Part shown: positions 25,674 to 37,712 of the stretch, piece after piece | Layout of the letters: every line of letters begins with the position of its first letter | Position numbering within the stretch: the stretch's first letter is position 1 | Assembly: GCF_932294415.1 (NCBI RefSeq) | Contig: NC_065537.1 | Coordinates: forward strand, 50,946,302 to 51,010,301 | Direction of reading: 5' to 3' | Source of the DNA: Quercus robur | Taxonomy: Eukaryota; Streptophyta; Magnoliopsida; Fagales; Fagaceae | Length of the DNA: 64,000 bases | Translations under genes and position numbers: made by a program | Notes under the pieces: generated by a model | What the model was told of the DNA's origin: nothing | Databases searched by the model: none | The model's input: the letters and a program-made list of their open reading frames with translations, nothing else

Positions 25674-27184
25674 ATATGGTCCTACATGTATGGTTAATTG
25701 GTTATCTATAATGATTTGTTTGCAATAATATGCAAATTGCATTTCACATTATCTATTCAAAATGTTTTTATTTCTTATTTTAATGAGTGGAACTCACAAA
25801 AATTTTGAGAGTTTTGCACATTATTTCTAAGTTATTCTATGATCATAATTTTTATCTTATTCTTTCTGGCAATTATATACAAATTGCTGTGACTTTCAAA
25901 TTGATCTACTTTTTTTTTCTTTTTCTTTTTTTCCATTACTCACAAACCAATGAGATTCAAACACATGAAAAAAAAGTGCATGCAATTATTCTTATCACTT
26001 TTTCTCACTATAAAATCAGTATAGTTTTTCTTTACACAATTTTTTGAGTTGTGGAAGTGTATGCTAATAAAGTGGTAAATAAAAAAAAAAAAAAAAAAAT
26101 CAAGCATTCTTGTAAGAAGAAGATAAAGATTGGCTTTTGTGTCAATACCTTTGGGATTTCTGACTCTAGAATGAACTGTGGCATTTGGGTGACCCAAGTT
26201 ACAAAAGAAGCAAGTAGACCTATAGATTCATTATTTAAAAGCCATTAGAAAAGTTGAGATAGAGCGGCCAATAGCAAAGATTTTAACTTTAGAGGACTTT
26301 GTCTTTTCCTTGAGACCCATTAATTATAGAGGGTGAAGGAAATTTAAGATGAAGTATGAAACATTATCAAAAGCATATATTTCAATTCAAACAAATTAAA
26401 AGCCTATAAAGAGGACAGATAAAATTTATAATTGAAAAAAAAAAAAAAAAAGGTTGGTCTGCCTCACGATGCTCTGCCTTTCCCTTCCACGATGGTCTGC
26501 CATATCTTCCCTGCCTTCCTCTACCAGCTCTTCCTTGATAAGACCCATGGCAAACCAACGGCAAAGCATCGCACCATACCCAACAGACATCTTCTTCCTT
26601 GGAATCGATCTCCTTCCTCAGACCACCCACCACCCACATCCAACCTGTACAACCTAGAAACCGCGCCCCAAATACTTAAAAAGTCAAACCACAACATTTG
26701 GCCTCTTAATTAAGCCACCATCGCAGAATCACAAATTCTCCCATAGCAAAACCATCTCTACCCCCCTTTTCTTCTTTAAAAATATACCAACACGTACTTA
26801 GCAATCTCTTAAATCTTCACAATCATAACAAATATCCCCTCACAAGTCACAAGAACTCACCCACTTCAAGCATCGGACCTGCAACACCCAAAATTTTACC
26901 AACCTCCACACACTAAAAAAAACCCAATCTCCTCACCTACACAAATCCAGCTCCATTCCAACACAAGGCATCATCAAACCTTAATCCCATACACCATCTC
27001 AGACCATTTTGAGCTAGACGTTACCACTCATCATCTTCTATCGCCACACATAACGATCATATAGGTCGAGTTTAGAAAAGAAGAGGCTGAGAGAAAGAGG
27101 TCTGACAAACATTTTTCTATATGGTGTATAAAAAAATTAGGGAAAAAGCTAGAATTATAATTTTTTTTTTTTTTTAAAATTGAC
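24171..27184. other. Intergenic AT-rich DNA, no gene seen
   Basis: Contains homopolymers (36 A at 25631-25666, shorter runs near 24710, 25245, 26084 and 26435). A possible further MITE lies at about 24340-24615 (TTTGTTTGGTTCG at one side, TATCCAAACACAC at the other). A C-rich stretch at 26450-27060 has no family match. Confidence 0.5.
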
Positions 27185-27350
27185 TTTTTTTTTTTTATTG
27201 AGAGCGAATTTTAACGTATGGCATCCGCTCCTAATGATAGCTCTTTATCATTAGACCAAGACACCAATCAGTATTTGGTGTAGGCAGGGATTGAACCCCA
27301 GATCTCTTATACAACCATCAGAGACTTTACCAGTTGAGCTAATTGGAACC
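27185..27350 (-). mobile_element. tRNA-derived SINE, second family
   Basis: On the minus strand it starts GGTTCCAATTAGCTCAACTG, with a good pol III A box (TAGCTCAACTGG) and B box (GGTTCAATCCC) spaced as in a tRNA. It continues into CCAAATACTGATTGGTGTC and ends in poly(A) (plus-strand T run at 27185-27196). An older copy is at 32766-32927 and a truncated one at 14281-14366. It is not a functional tRNA: the acceptor and anticodon arms are not conserved and the transcript runs on into a tail. Confidence 0.85.
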
Positions 27351-27612
27351 CACAAAAAAAAAAAATGTGACAATAAATGGAATGGACAAAAGGACTATAT
27401 TGACAATAAATGTGAACTTTTGGTTCGAAAATAACAAAAATAAAACTTAAAAGGATAAAAATCACAATTTGATAAACTTTAAAGGCTATAATTTGTATTT
27501 TTGATAAAAAAAAAATTATACATACTATATATTTAATTAATATATAAAAGACAATTTGGAAGCTAAGAGTATTGTAATTCAATTGGTTGGTCCCTATTGG
27601 TATTATTATTAA

Positions 27613-27790
27613 GGGTAAATTGCAAATTACACCCTTGAAGTTTGGGTTCGACTGGATTTTACACCTCAAAGTTTCAGAAACTTGATTTTACACTCTGAAG
27701 TTTGGTTCCGTTAGCAATTCACCCCTCACGGTTAGTTTCTGCTGTTAAGTGACACATTCTCATGTTAATGTATTTTATTTTTGCCGAATC
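27613..27790. mobile_element. Terminal-repeat-like segment of a DNA transposon (Mutator-type, one end)
   Basis: GGGTAAATTGCAAATTACAC is followed by reiterated units (CTTGAAGTTTGGG, CTCAAAGTTTCAG, CTGAAGTTTGG). The same kind of units form both ends of the element at 50803-51022. The following 27880-28075 resembles a gene 5' leader (C-rich, then GGCGGCGGCAGTGACGGCGG), so gene capture is possible. No second end was found downstream. Confidence 0.45.
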
Positions 27791-28419
27791 AATCATAAAA
27801 CTACGTCATTTTAGTGATGACTAAGTGAAGAGCTGGCATACATCAAAACTACATCATTTAAGGGATAAACTTAAAACAAAAATCTCTAGCCTAAACGACA
27901 GGCTAAATTCTAAAATCTAAAAACAAAGAACACAAAGAACTCACACCTCCCTAGCCCCATGAACCCAAACCTCCCTAACCCAAACCCCTCAGCTCAGACT
28001 GAACTCAGATAAACCATCGGCTCACATCGTGAACCCAGGCGGCGGCAGTGACGGCGGCGGCCATACCGATAGTGAGCTGCTCTTCTCTTTCTCTCTTTTT
28101 GAATTTGGCTTGTGTAATCTTAATTCCTACTTCCCAACGTTAAATCGTGGCATCACACCAATACAACAATAAATTAAAACCATTGGAAAAACGAAATTGA
28201 AAAATATTTACTTCATTTTGTGGTCACTGCCAGTGAGGTGTGTAAATATTCAGTCATATTTGTATTGATTTTTTCAATGACATTTTGGGCTGTGGTTTTG
28301 AAGTTTTTCATATTGGCTGTTAAGATTGAATTCCTATTATTTGGGAAGATGCAATTGTTTATATGAGTGGTAAATTATCTGAAATTTAGAACTTTCTGTG
28401 ATAGTTTATAGTTATGCAC

Positions 28420-28921
28420 TATGAAGCACGAGTGCGTTTCGGGACTCGGGTGCGGGTGCGGGTGCGGGTGCGGGACTCGGCAATTTTTGAAAAAGTAGGA
28501 TGCGGGTGCGGCAGGACTCGGCGATTAAAAAGTTATTAAAAATATTTTTATTTATATTTTCTATATATTTTTACTATTAAAATATTCTTAAAAAACACAT
28601 TAATATACTTGATTCACAAAACAAACAAAGAATAAGGCAAGAAACGCATTTGAGGCCGAAATTTCGGCCTCTCCGGCGATTTTCACGGCCGATTTCGGCC
28701 TGTTTCGGCCGTATCGGTCGCCGGCCGATATTGACCGATATGGCCGATACGGCTGATACGGACCGAGTCGGCCCGATTTGGGCCGCGTCGGCCCGATTCG
28801 GGGCTGCCACGTGGCGGGACGCGGCACGGACGCGCAGTCTACGGCGTCCCTCCTGCGTCGCCGCGTCCCGCCGCGTCGGACGCGGGTGCGCTAGGTTGGA
28901 TGCCGCGTCTGTGCATCCCAG
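28420..28921. mobile_element. Mutator-like MITE with a GC-rich interior, 502 bp
   Basis: A perfect 9-bp direct repeat, GTTATGCAC, flanks it (28411-28419 and 28922-28930), the target length of the Mutator superfamily. The ends are loosely inverted (TATGAAGCACGAGTGCG against CTGGGATGCACAGACGCGG on the complement). The interior has (GGGTGC)n units near 28448-28475 and many CGGCCGAT/GATACGG-type units at 28650-28800. This CpG-dense island stands out in AT-rich surroundings. Long open frames here (up to 117 codons) arise from the base composition. Confidence 0.75.
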
Positions 28922-28930
28922 GTTATGCAC

Positions 28931-29683
28931 GGTAGGTGTTTGTCAAAATGTTTGTTCTAGTCTGTAGTGATAACTGTACAGTCAAAGCAACATTATTTGC
29001 TTTGGTTTTATTGCAAAATTAACTTGAAGAAAGAAAGAAAATTGAGTTTAATTTTATCTTCACTGCTAAATGATATCTTCGAAACATCATAAATCCAAAA
29101 AAAAAAAAATTGAACTAGAATAATTATTATTTGTGCAGAATATTGGCACCCTTTTTATAGCTCCAGTTTACAACAAGTCTTGTAAACTATAGGAATAAAG
29201 TTAAGGGATCGACTATTATGCACTGTAAACTTATAGTTATAGAGTCTTAGGATCACATTATTTATTCATTGCATTCTAACTACATACCAACTCTTGCATC
29301 AATTTTTGTCCCAACAAAATAGATTTGTGCAACACTTGTTCTACAAACTATATAGTTTATAAATTTACTTTTCAAATTACTAGACAAAAGTATTAGGTTA
29401 AATGTAGACAATAAATATACATAACACATGCACAAAATAAAAAACTCTACATGAAAATAATTACAAAAAAAAAAAAATCAATGACAATATGTGTTTGCAT
29501 GTGTCTTATTTGCATATGAAGTAGAAACAGCAAAAGTCATGGAAACAATAAGCAACATGGTTTTTTAATGGTAATTTATAGTAATCATTTTCTAAACCAT
29601 GCTTCTCATCCCAGTCATCCTAAGCTTAAATCAATGCAGCATCATAGGAACCTTGGCAAATCCTGTAAGAAAAGCAAAAAAAG

Positions 29684-29725
<42 letters not shown>

Positions 29726-30371
29726 TAAATGCCACACAAAAAGTGATACAGACCAACCTAGAAAGAAATAACCTTTGGCCACAAACTAATCGTTCAACCT
29801 GAAATTATAAATACATAGAAAGAAATATGTGAGTTGAGAACATGAATATAGGTTGAAGAAATATGTGAGCTAACCTCAAAATAATAACCGTTTTGAAGTT
29901 CATAGAAAAATAATCTTCCTTTGGCCACAAAATAACCGTTCAACTTGAAATTCTAAATACATAGAAATTAAGAAATATGTGAGCTGAAAATATGATCATT
30001 GAAGAAATATTTGATCTAAGAACATAAAAATATATCGAAGAATAATGTTAGAGAGAAATCAAGAATTAAAGAGAAAAATCATTGACGGTGGAGATTAAAA
30101 AAAAATGTAAAAAACGGTGGTAAAGCTAATTACCCCATTGCAATTCCTAAGAGTCATTGAGATAATGCAAATTTGAGATATATATACACACACACTTGAT
30201 TTTACAAGTTTTGTTGAGGAAGGGGAATAGTCATAGAAGAGTAAGAGTTTCATACATTTTGGTAACAACCATGTCAACATATGAAAGGTTGGGATGAACC
30301 CATAAATGTAACAATTAAAAAGTTTAAAAAACTTCCCTCAAGAAAGTTTTTTAAAAATTATGGAGTACATA
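28931..30371. other. Intergenic AT-rich DNA, no gene seen
   Basis: Contains a 40-base A run at 29684-29723 and two related stretches with CTTTGGCCACAAA and GAAATATGTGAGCT near 29770-29990. Nothing codes recognisably. Confidence 0.5.
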
Positions 30372-30412
30372 CTACCACACACCCTTGGTGCGGTGGTCAC
30401 TCCACAAGTATA
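30372..30412 (+). mobile_element. Head of the first SINE family, fused to other sequence
   Basis: CCTTGGTGCGGTGGTCACTC followed by CACAAGTATAA matches the first part of the SINE at 13821. The sequence then diverges (ATGGATTCGTAGAGTCC). It is either a SINE variant with another body or a truncated copy. Confidence 0.5.
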
Positions 30413-30829
30413 ATGGATTCGTAGAGTCCCCAACAATCATAAGGTTTATAGGTATGAATGGCCAACTATATTTCAATTACCAAACTAAGGCAGGGAGGGT
30501 GTCAAATCTCCTAATCTAAGGTGAGAAATATATGTCTGCAAACCATAGATATAGGTTTGGGTCCACGGAAGGTGTTCGGAACCCCATGACATCCGTTTTG
30601 TAACATTACCCTGTTGATTTCACTTATACTTCATTATACTACATTAGGTATTTAAGGTATGAGGGGATCAACAGCCTGAGAGCATCATTCTCCTGTCATG
30701 TTTCATTTTTTTGGATATTTGGGCGACCTTGGTAGAACCGAGGCACAAGGTCTTTGTAGATCTGATGGGGAATCTATTAATTCATTAGCTGCTGCATTGT
30801 CCTCATGTCTATGATCTATGGGCATTCAT

Positions 30830-31115
30830 ATTTTTTCTAGTTAGGATTGATTGGGTTATGCCACACTCTGTTGACACCATACTGAAATCTTGGGAAGGTG
30901 TAAGGGTAGTTCAAAGATATGTGAGAGTTTGGAGGGCAGTTCCAGCATGTCTTATGTGGTGTATTTAGAAGGAGCTTAATCAACACACATTTGAGGAAAA
31001 GGAGATTTCTCTGCCTAATCTCAAGTTTCTCTTCTTGAAGACTCTTTGAACGGGCATCACATTCTCTTACCCTCTCTATGTACTCCTTAACGGAGTTGGG
31101 TCATAAGATGATAAG
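30830..31115 (+). pseudogene. LINE remnant, C-terminal end of the reverse transcriptase protein
   Basis: Translation, with stops and frame breaks, gives RIGLGYAMPHSVDTILKSW, then VWRAVPACLMWCI, a stop, KELNQHTFEEKE and LKFLFLKTLFEWASH. This is the conserved tail after the zf-RVT domain of plant LINE-1 (non-LTR) retrotransposons, which typically reads 'P.CLMWCIWRERN.R.FE'. The in-frame TAG in place of the Trp codon shows it is dead. No enzyme domain remains. Confidence 0.75.
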
Positions 31116-31634
31116 TTATTGAGTGATGTAAACATGATTGAAATATAACCACATATATCACTCTAACACACACACACACATTCATGGTTTGACCTATATG
31201 AAGGCCCTTACCTAGATTAGTGATTTTACTAATGTTGTAAGTCTCTGATCTTAGTCTGACCAATCAAGGCCTTGGGTGTTAAACTTTATTTCCCTTTTGT
31301 CATGCTTATGTATTTAGCTTATCATAGCTCATCACATAGTTCCAAAAGAAGCAAATATATACGGCTTAGCCGCTTAGGACCTTGATTTTTAATTACACCT
31401 AGGATAACTCTTTGTTAATATTACACCACTTTATAAGTATCAACTAAATTAGTTTTTTAACAATTCCACAGTTGGATTACACTTTTTTTTTTTTTTTGGG
31501 ATAAGTACCATTGGATTACATGTTTTAATGTGTTCTTAACTTACGTACCATATTTTGTATAAATTAAATGTCAATCACTATCCAATCCATAAACTCATTA
31601 AAAAAAAAAATCTAAAAACAATTTATAAATCAGA

Positions 31635-32508
31635 TAGTCATTACTATATGTTGATTTCTAGCAAGCATGGGGGATATGATAAAGCAATATAATTAGGTAT
31701 GGCAATAGGGTAGGTTGACTGTGGGGATCCCATTCCCCAAAATTCCTCAATGGAATTTTTTCAACCCAATTATATCACCTCACACAAAACTAAAACCTAC
31801 ACTGTAGGAGCATCAAAACCTAATTCATAAATACAAGCATTTAAGTTTTGCAAACCAACACCAAGCGTTCTATCTTAGCTAGCATAATTGTTTTAATAAT
31901 TCACAAAATGTTATACATAGAGGCACATTGAATGTTCCAAGTATCTCTCCAAAAATAGTTGTTGCTGCGTGACAACGATGACCATTTTTGAAATCTGAAG
32001 GACCCTCTTAAGGAAAAAGTAGCAAACAAGCTTTCACAATTTTGAAGATCCATTTTAGACTCTTTCCGCTTATGACACGTTTATTGTTGTATTGCTTTTA
32101 CTTAAAAAAATGGAGATGTGACCAAGAAGCTCATATTCAGAAAATATACTCTAATTTACACTTCATTGCCCGATCTACACAGAGCTAACAACATTTCATC
32201 TAACCAAACAAATGAAACAATCATAAAATCATTAAATTAATCACAAAATCATTAAATCAAAAGGAAAAACTAGATAATTAACAATCCATATCATGTAATT
32301 ATCTTAAACTATCACAAAATTTTCAAAATAGATGATTTTCTTTTTTCAAAATTAAAATCGAAGAAGAATGTTGTAATAGTACCTCTCACAGTAGGCGTAG
32401 AAATCGGGGCGTAGAAGTCGGCAGAGATCGGGGCGTAAAAGTCGGCGGTGAAAGATGAACGCATAGAAAGATAAATGAACAGTGAGGATTAATAAAAGCT
32501 AGGGTTAT
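31635..32508. repeat. Single-copy homologue of the tandem-array monomer
   Basis: From GTCATTACTATATG (31638) to AGCTAGGGTTAT (32508) this matches the array monomer over 871 bp. It lacks the 37 bp of SINE head present in every array copy, since 871 + 37 = 908. The left border follows unrelated sequence (TAAATCAGATA). To the right it runs straight into GGGAGACTTTAC, the same DNA that follows the SINE at the array edge. It is therefore close to the sequence from which the array was built. Confidence 0.9.
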
Positions 32509-32930
32509 GGGAGACTTTACTAATATACCCCTAGCTTCCCAAAAAATTAAAAAAGTAAATCTATATTTTTTAATGTATTTAAAGAGTAGAATTAAGAATT
32601 AGATACTTGTTGTATATTGAAATGGAATATGGGAAAATATAATCACGTATATAGGCAAGTCTTCAATGCAGTATAATCCCACTTAGATACGTAAATATAA
32701 AATGCTCTTTTTGCTTCTTATTTTTTATTTTCCCCAAATAATGTTCAAATGAAATGGATTATTATTATTTGTTGAGAGATTTCAACTCGTGGCGTTCGCT
32801 CTTGATAATAACATTTTATTATTAGATCAAGACATTAATCGGTTTTTGGTATAGGTATGGATTTAATCCCAAATTTCTTATTTAACCGTTAGAAACTTTA
32901 CTAATTGAGATAACAAGAACCCACAAAAAT
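32509..32930. repeat. Duplicated flank of the monomer locus, with an old SINE
   Basis: Matches 14012-14366. It contains a fuller but diverged copy of the second SINE family at about 32766-32927 on the minus strand, whose tRNA-like head is still visible (AATTGAGATAACAAGAACCC in plus orientation). Confidence 0.75.
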
Positions 32931-33219
32931 TGATTAATTAAGTTACCGTGCATGAAGATTGAAGAGAAAGATAAAAATCATTAAGAACTACCCTGCTCAG
33001 AGTAAGCCTCCCACCCCCCCACCTACCCTGCCCTTCCAACCTACCGGCCTAAAAATAAAGAGGGAGCCAAAGGGCAAGGAGGTGGTGGGAGTTGGAAAAA
33101 CCCACCCTCCCTAAGAGGATGAGGCTCAGAGAGCGGCTAAGTAAGCCAAGGTAGGGCAGAAGGGTGTTGAGAAGAGGAGTGATCCTTAGGTCGGGCCTCT
33201 AGCCTAGCTTCCTGCCCCA

Positions 33220-34341
33220 ATGCTAGATGAGGCCCCTCTGTTAGCCAATGCCTCCATTAGGGACTTCCAAGGAGGAACAACCGGCTATGTGGCCAATGCG
33301 ATGGAGCAGGCTCTGCTGCTCCTCGATGATATGGCCGAGCTGCGGGACATGAGGTCTTCCTCAGCCTCAAGAGATATCTTGCCATGGTATGTCCTCTTAC
33401 TAGCCCATTTTTCTTCTCTCTCTTCCTTTTTTCTTTAATTTCTTTCTCCACTTTCTTTTTCTAATCCCTGCTTCTTTCCTCGGCATGCTGTTCAAGCCAC
33501 TTTCCAGGTGGAGGAGATAACCAACTACTACCACCGGCAGATGAAAGAGGAGGAGGGAAGGCGCAATGCTGTCATGGAGGCCTTTAATGTGGCTGAGAGA
33601 AAGATTCAAGAGCTGAAGAAGAAGTTGATAAAGGAGGAAAGGGAGTGAAAAAGTGTTGTGGCTGCTCTTGACAGCGCTGAGAAGCAAGCTGAGGATCAGC
33701 TGGCTACCTCCAAAACTCAGATCACAACTCTTAAAAAGAAATTGGAGGAGATCAAGAAGGCAAGGGAATTGGCTGAGAAGGCTCGGGATTAGGCCGAGCA
33801 AGATGGATACGACTTAGGAGTGGTGGAGACCGAAGAATCCCTTAGGGCTGAGGACTCGGGGGTCTACATGACCTACTGCTCCCAAGTGTGGACTGAAGCT
33901 CTCAACCAAGCTAGGGTTGAGGTTTCATCTATACTTAGGAAGGTAGAGAGTGTGTACTACCCCTACCATCCGAGAGTCTGTCCCTTCTGGCTCGAGGACT
34001 GATACCACCTCCGAGGTGGCAGAGGTGGGCAAGGACAGTACAACCAATGTTCCAACTTCTTCTACCTAACCCGTCGAGGAGGATGAGCACCCCTGTGTCA
34101 TAGGAAAAGAAAAGAACGCTAACCAGGGAGTGGCCCCTGATGCTATGAAGTCCCCAAGTGTCACCCAAGACCCTATTGCAGAGAAAGAAGCTCCAATAAA
34201 GATGGAGATTGTCCTGGCCACTGTTCCTTTGCCTGCCAAGAATGATCCTACCAGCAAATGCCCTGAGGCCCCAGGAACAGCATCCATGCAGCCAAACAAT
34301 GCCCCTTCCAAAGAGAAACTTGTAATAAAGAAGAAATAGAT
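33220..34341 (+). pseudogene. Retrotransposon-associated coiled-coil protein, pseudogene
   Basis: A readable chain runs MLDEAPLLANASIRDFQGGT and on to MEQALLLLDDMAEL, then QATFQVEEITNYYHRQMKEE and a charged heptad-like region (ELKKKLIKEERE; DQLATSKTQITTLKKKLEE). After that come YCSQVWTEALNQARVEVSSI and a P/S/T/K-rich tail ending at a TAG at 34339. A pyrimidine-rich stretch (33387-33508) between the first two parts looks like an intron. In-frame stops (near 33646 and 33790) and a frame change near 33960 break it. Similar coiled-coil proteins with an EALNQA(G/R)VEASS-type segment are common in woody plant genomes as transposon-borne open frames. Their function is unknown to me. It could be a gag-like protein or a captured gene. 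Confidence 0.65.
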
Positions 34342-34880
34342 CTCAGTGTAGTTCTTTCTTTTGTGCTTTTTTGTTCTTTTGTTTTGCTTGTAACTTTCGT
34401 TTTGGTTTTCCAAGTTTGTAGTCAAGTTGTTCCTTTTTGTACTTAACCTACCTTGCTTTAAGGCTTTGGATAATGAAAGTTATGCATATTTTCTTTCTTC
34501 CTATGATTCTTACACTAGTGCTGATATAATTTCTATCTTATCTAACACTTAATAAATGTAGCAATGAGGTAAAACTCTTCTTGTCAATCTGCATAAGTAA
34601 CGGAGAAGTTATCTCATCTCATATGATCAGCAGCAAAAGAAGTTAAAATCCACTAAGCCCATTACCTTGGCAAAGCATAATTTTAATTTTAAGGATATAC
34701 ACAATAATGTAGCATACATACAAGCTTAACTTACTTTGTTCCTTACTCATTATCAAGTTTAAAGGACCAGAGGGGCAACCAATCCTCAAACAAATTCAGG
34801 TATGTCTGTAAACGCTTTAAGTGATGCTCATGAGCATCCATTTGAACCTGCTTAAGTATGTAGCCCAAGAAGTCTGAAAT

Positions 34881-36055
34881 AACTAAGGTTTTGCCCTAAA
34901 ACTTGGTAAAATGATAAGAAGTATTAATTCACCCAACGAATGTGGTTTGAGGAACCAGACATAGCTGAGGTTCTGTTTGGTACTTAGAAAGATGTCATAA
35001 TGTGTTAATTTTCTCAAAACATGTGGTCCGAGGAGCCAGGCATAGCTAAGGTTCTGTTTAATACTTAGAACAATGGTTAAAAGATATCAATTTACCCAAA
35101 GTATGTGGTTTGAGGAGCCAAACATGACCAATGTTCTGTTTGATACTTAGATAGATGTCTAAGAGTATTAATTTTCCCAAGGTATGTGGTCCGAGGAGCC
35201 AGACATGATCAAGGTTCTATTTAATACTTAGAAAAATGATTAAAAGATATTAATTTACCCAAGGTATGTGGTCCGAGGAGCCAGACATGATTAATATTCT
35301 GTTTGATACTTAGATAGATGTCTGGGAGTATTAATTTTCTTAAGGTATGTGGTCCGAGGAGCCAAACATGACCAAGATTTTGTTTAATACTTAGAAAAAT
35401 GATTAAAAGATAACAATTTACCCAAGGTATGTGATCCGAGGAGCCAGGCATGACCAAGATTCTATTTGATACTTAGATAGATGTCTAGGAGTATTAATTT
35501 TCCCAAGGTATGTGGTTTGAGGAGCCAAGCATGACCAACGTTCTATTTAATACTTAGAATAATGATTAAAAGATATCAATTTACCCAAGGTATGTGGTCC
35601 AAGGAGCCAGACATGACCAATGTTCTGTTTGATACTTAGATAGATGTCTGGGAGTATTAATTTTCCCAAGGTATGTGGTCTGAGGAGTCAGGAATGACCA
35701 ATGTTCTGTTTAATACTTAGAACAATGATTAAAAGATATCAATTCACCCAAGGCATGTGGTTTGAGGAGCCAGGCATGACCAAGATTCTGTTTGAAACTT
35801 AGATAATGTTTGGGAGTATTAATTTTCCCAAGGTATATGATCCGAGGAGCTAGGCATGACCAATGTTTTGTTTAATACTTAGAACAATGATTAAAAGATA
35901 TTAATTTACCCAAGGTATGTGGTTCGAGGAGCTAGGCATGACCAATGTTCTATTTTATACTTTGATAGATGTTTGGGAGTATTGATTTTCCCAAGGTATA
36001 TGGTCTAATAAGCCAGGCATGACTAAAGTTCTGTTTAATACTTAGATAGATAGTA
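34881..36055. repeat. Tandem array, about 14 units of 81 bp in alternating dimers
   Basis: The core GTATGTGGTCCGAGGAGCCA recurs at roughly 34942, 35022, 35101, 35182, 35264, 35344, 35424, 35507, 35588, 35668, 35751, 35830, 35912 and 35995. Two tail variants alternate: one has TTTAATACTTAGAACAATGA, the other TTTGATACTTAGATAGATG. The effective unit is thus a dimer of about 162 bp. It lies between the pseudogene and the LTR-like segment of the retroelement. Confidence 0.92.
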
Positions 36056-36927
36056 AAAACGCGTGACACATAATATAATAGACCCAAATAGGGTGAAGAA
36101 AGCTACGATTAATAAGGACTAGATTTGAATTCCTTAGCCCAAAGATTGATGGATTTAGACCCAAAAAACTCAAAACAATGAATTTGTAGAGAATGGGTTC
36201 GAAAACTGGGCTTTAGTGAATCAGACAAACACTAAAATAGATTCAGATGACAAGTGAATGAAAACGGACAGGTTTATGCTGAAGAAAATCGTCCTTGGCA
36301 AAGTTCGAGGAGATCTGTTCTTGTATATTTTTTTCAGGTTTGATTACAAAGTCAGTTCTTAATACTACAGTGTTTTTTCTCTTAGTTTCTCAATCCCTCT
36401 CTCACATTGCCTCCTCCTTCTATTATACTATCTTTCCCTTTCGTCTCTACCTTCCACGTGCAGGCCAGATGGTTGGTGTTAATACTTGTCCCATCAGCCC
36501 ATTCCTGAAGTCTTTGTGTAGTAGCTGTAGGGTAGAAGACCATTGTTCAGATATCACCTCCACATTAATGCGGCCAGAAAGTTAGCTGCAGAGCATTTAA
36601 TGCGGTGGCAGCAGCTTTTCTCCTAAGATAATTTAGGACTCCCCATTGTCTGATGTCTCCGCAACGCTCATTTGTACCAACAAAACTTCCTGGAACGTTA
36701 CCCTGGACGGTAGACCACCTCTTCTGACCTCGGCTTTGGCTAGCCGAGGAGGCATTTATCCTCAGCTCACCTTCTTGAGCCATTATGATCAAAACTAACC
36801 TTTTTATTTACTAACATAGTTTCTTCTGACAAAGATTTCTCCTCCTTGAACAACCTTTTGTCCTCGGCTTGGGCCACAGGCCTAATATATAAATAGATAA
36901 TGAACTCCGAAGCCCAATACCCCTACA
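36056..36927 (+). mobile_element. LTR-like terminal segment
   Basis: The segment has CT-rich promoter-like sequence, a TATA-like TATTATACTATC near 36421 and repeated CCTCGGCT motifs (36727, 36856), and it ends in CCCAATACCCCTACA (CA end). A second copy is not present in the window, so this is a tentative 3' or solo LTR. Confidence 0.45.
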
Positions 36928-37200
36928 AATGGAATTAGGAAAAGGAATGAAGACAATGAAAAGGATAAAGAAATAGAAAGATACAAAATTACAAAAAAGA
37001 AAATTGAGATAAATGACCACAACAAATGTGAAAAATAAATGACCAAAATAAATCTAAAATAAAGTGTCTTAAAAGTCATTACCAAGTTAATTTAAAGAGA
37101 GAGAGAAGAAACGACGTGTCATTATTGTATGCTTTGAGAAAGGAACACATGTCATCGTTGCATACATCCTCCAATTTGAGGATCCAACTTTTATAATATA

Positions 37201-37676
37201 CTAGTAAGTTTCTCGTGTGACGCACGGATAATTTTGTAATATTTTATGTAAGACGGTTTTGGAGAATGTTATACATATATTACAAAAAATAATCTAAATT
37301 TGATTAACAAAATATATATGTTTTGAGATATTAAAAATTAGTTTAGTAGCTTCACTACACATTTGTAGCCTTTTCAAAGTAAGCTTAATTTAAAAAAAAA
37401 AAAAAAAATCATGAAACCAAAATAAATGCAAAAGAGTTACAGGACCATGAAAATCAATTAATTTGTATTGTGTTCATAGATTGCATACCATGAAATGAAA
37501 GTATGCCCAACTCTTTCACTGCCTTCTACTCATCGATAGTGCAACATTAAAATATGGTGTAAGCAAGTACATATGCATGTGTCATATAAATTATTTAAAA
37601 TCATGGAAAAAAAAATTACCCATAGAGATTTCAGCGGCTTGATGGTGGTGGAAGGCCAATATGAAAGAGGTGATGG

Positions 37677-37712
<36 letters not shown>

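Larger units (their letters stand above)
33000..36927 (+). mobile_element. Degenerate LTR-retrotransposon-like unit (no polymerase)
   Basis: This block is unlike its surroundings in base use and holds three parts: a coiled-coil pseudogene (33220-34341), an 81-bp tandem array (34881-36055) and a segment resembling a 3' LTR (about 36056-36927). No protease, reverse transcriptase or integrase is visible. The right boundary is supported because 36928 onward matches 21849 onward, where no such block precedes it. The left boundary, near 32990, is only a change in character. A large retrotransposon derivative (LARD) is the likely class. Confidence 0.6.

Noticed and set aside
27290-27350. Possible tRNA gene on the minus strand
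   Set aside because: A and B boxes are present but the acceptor and anticodon stems are not, and the sequence continues into a poly(A)-tailed body with older copies elsewhere; it is a SINE.
28577-28967. Open frames of 75-117 codons on both strands
   Set aside because: They lie in the GC-rich simple repeats of the Mutator-like MITE, where stop codons are rare by composition.
34130-34425. Overlapping plus and minus frames in the coiled-coil pseudogene
   Set aside because: The plus frame is the decayed tail of the retroelement protein. The minus frame is its shadow.
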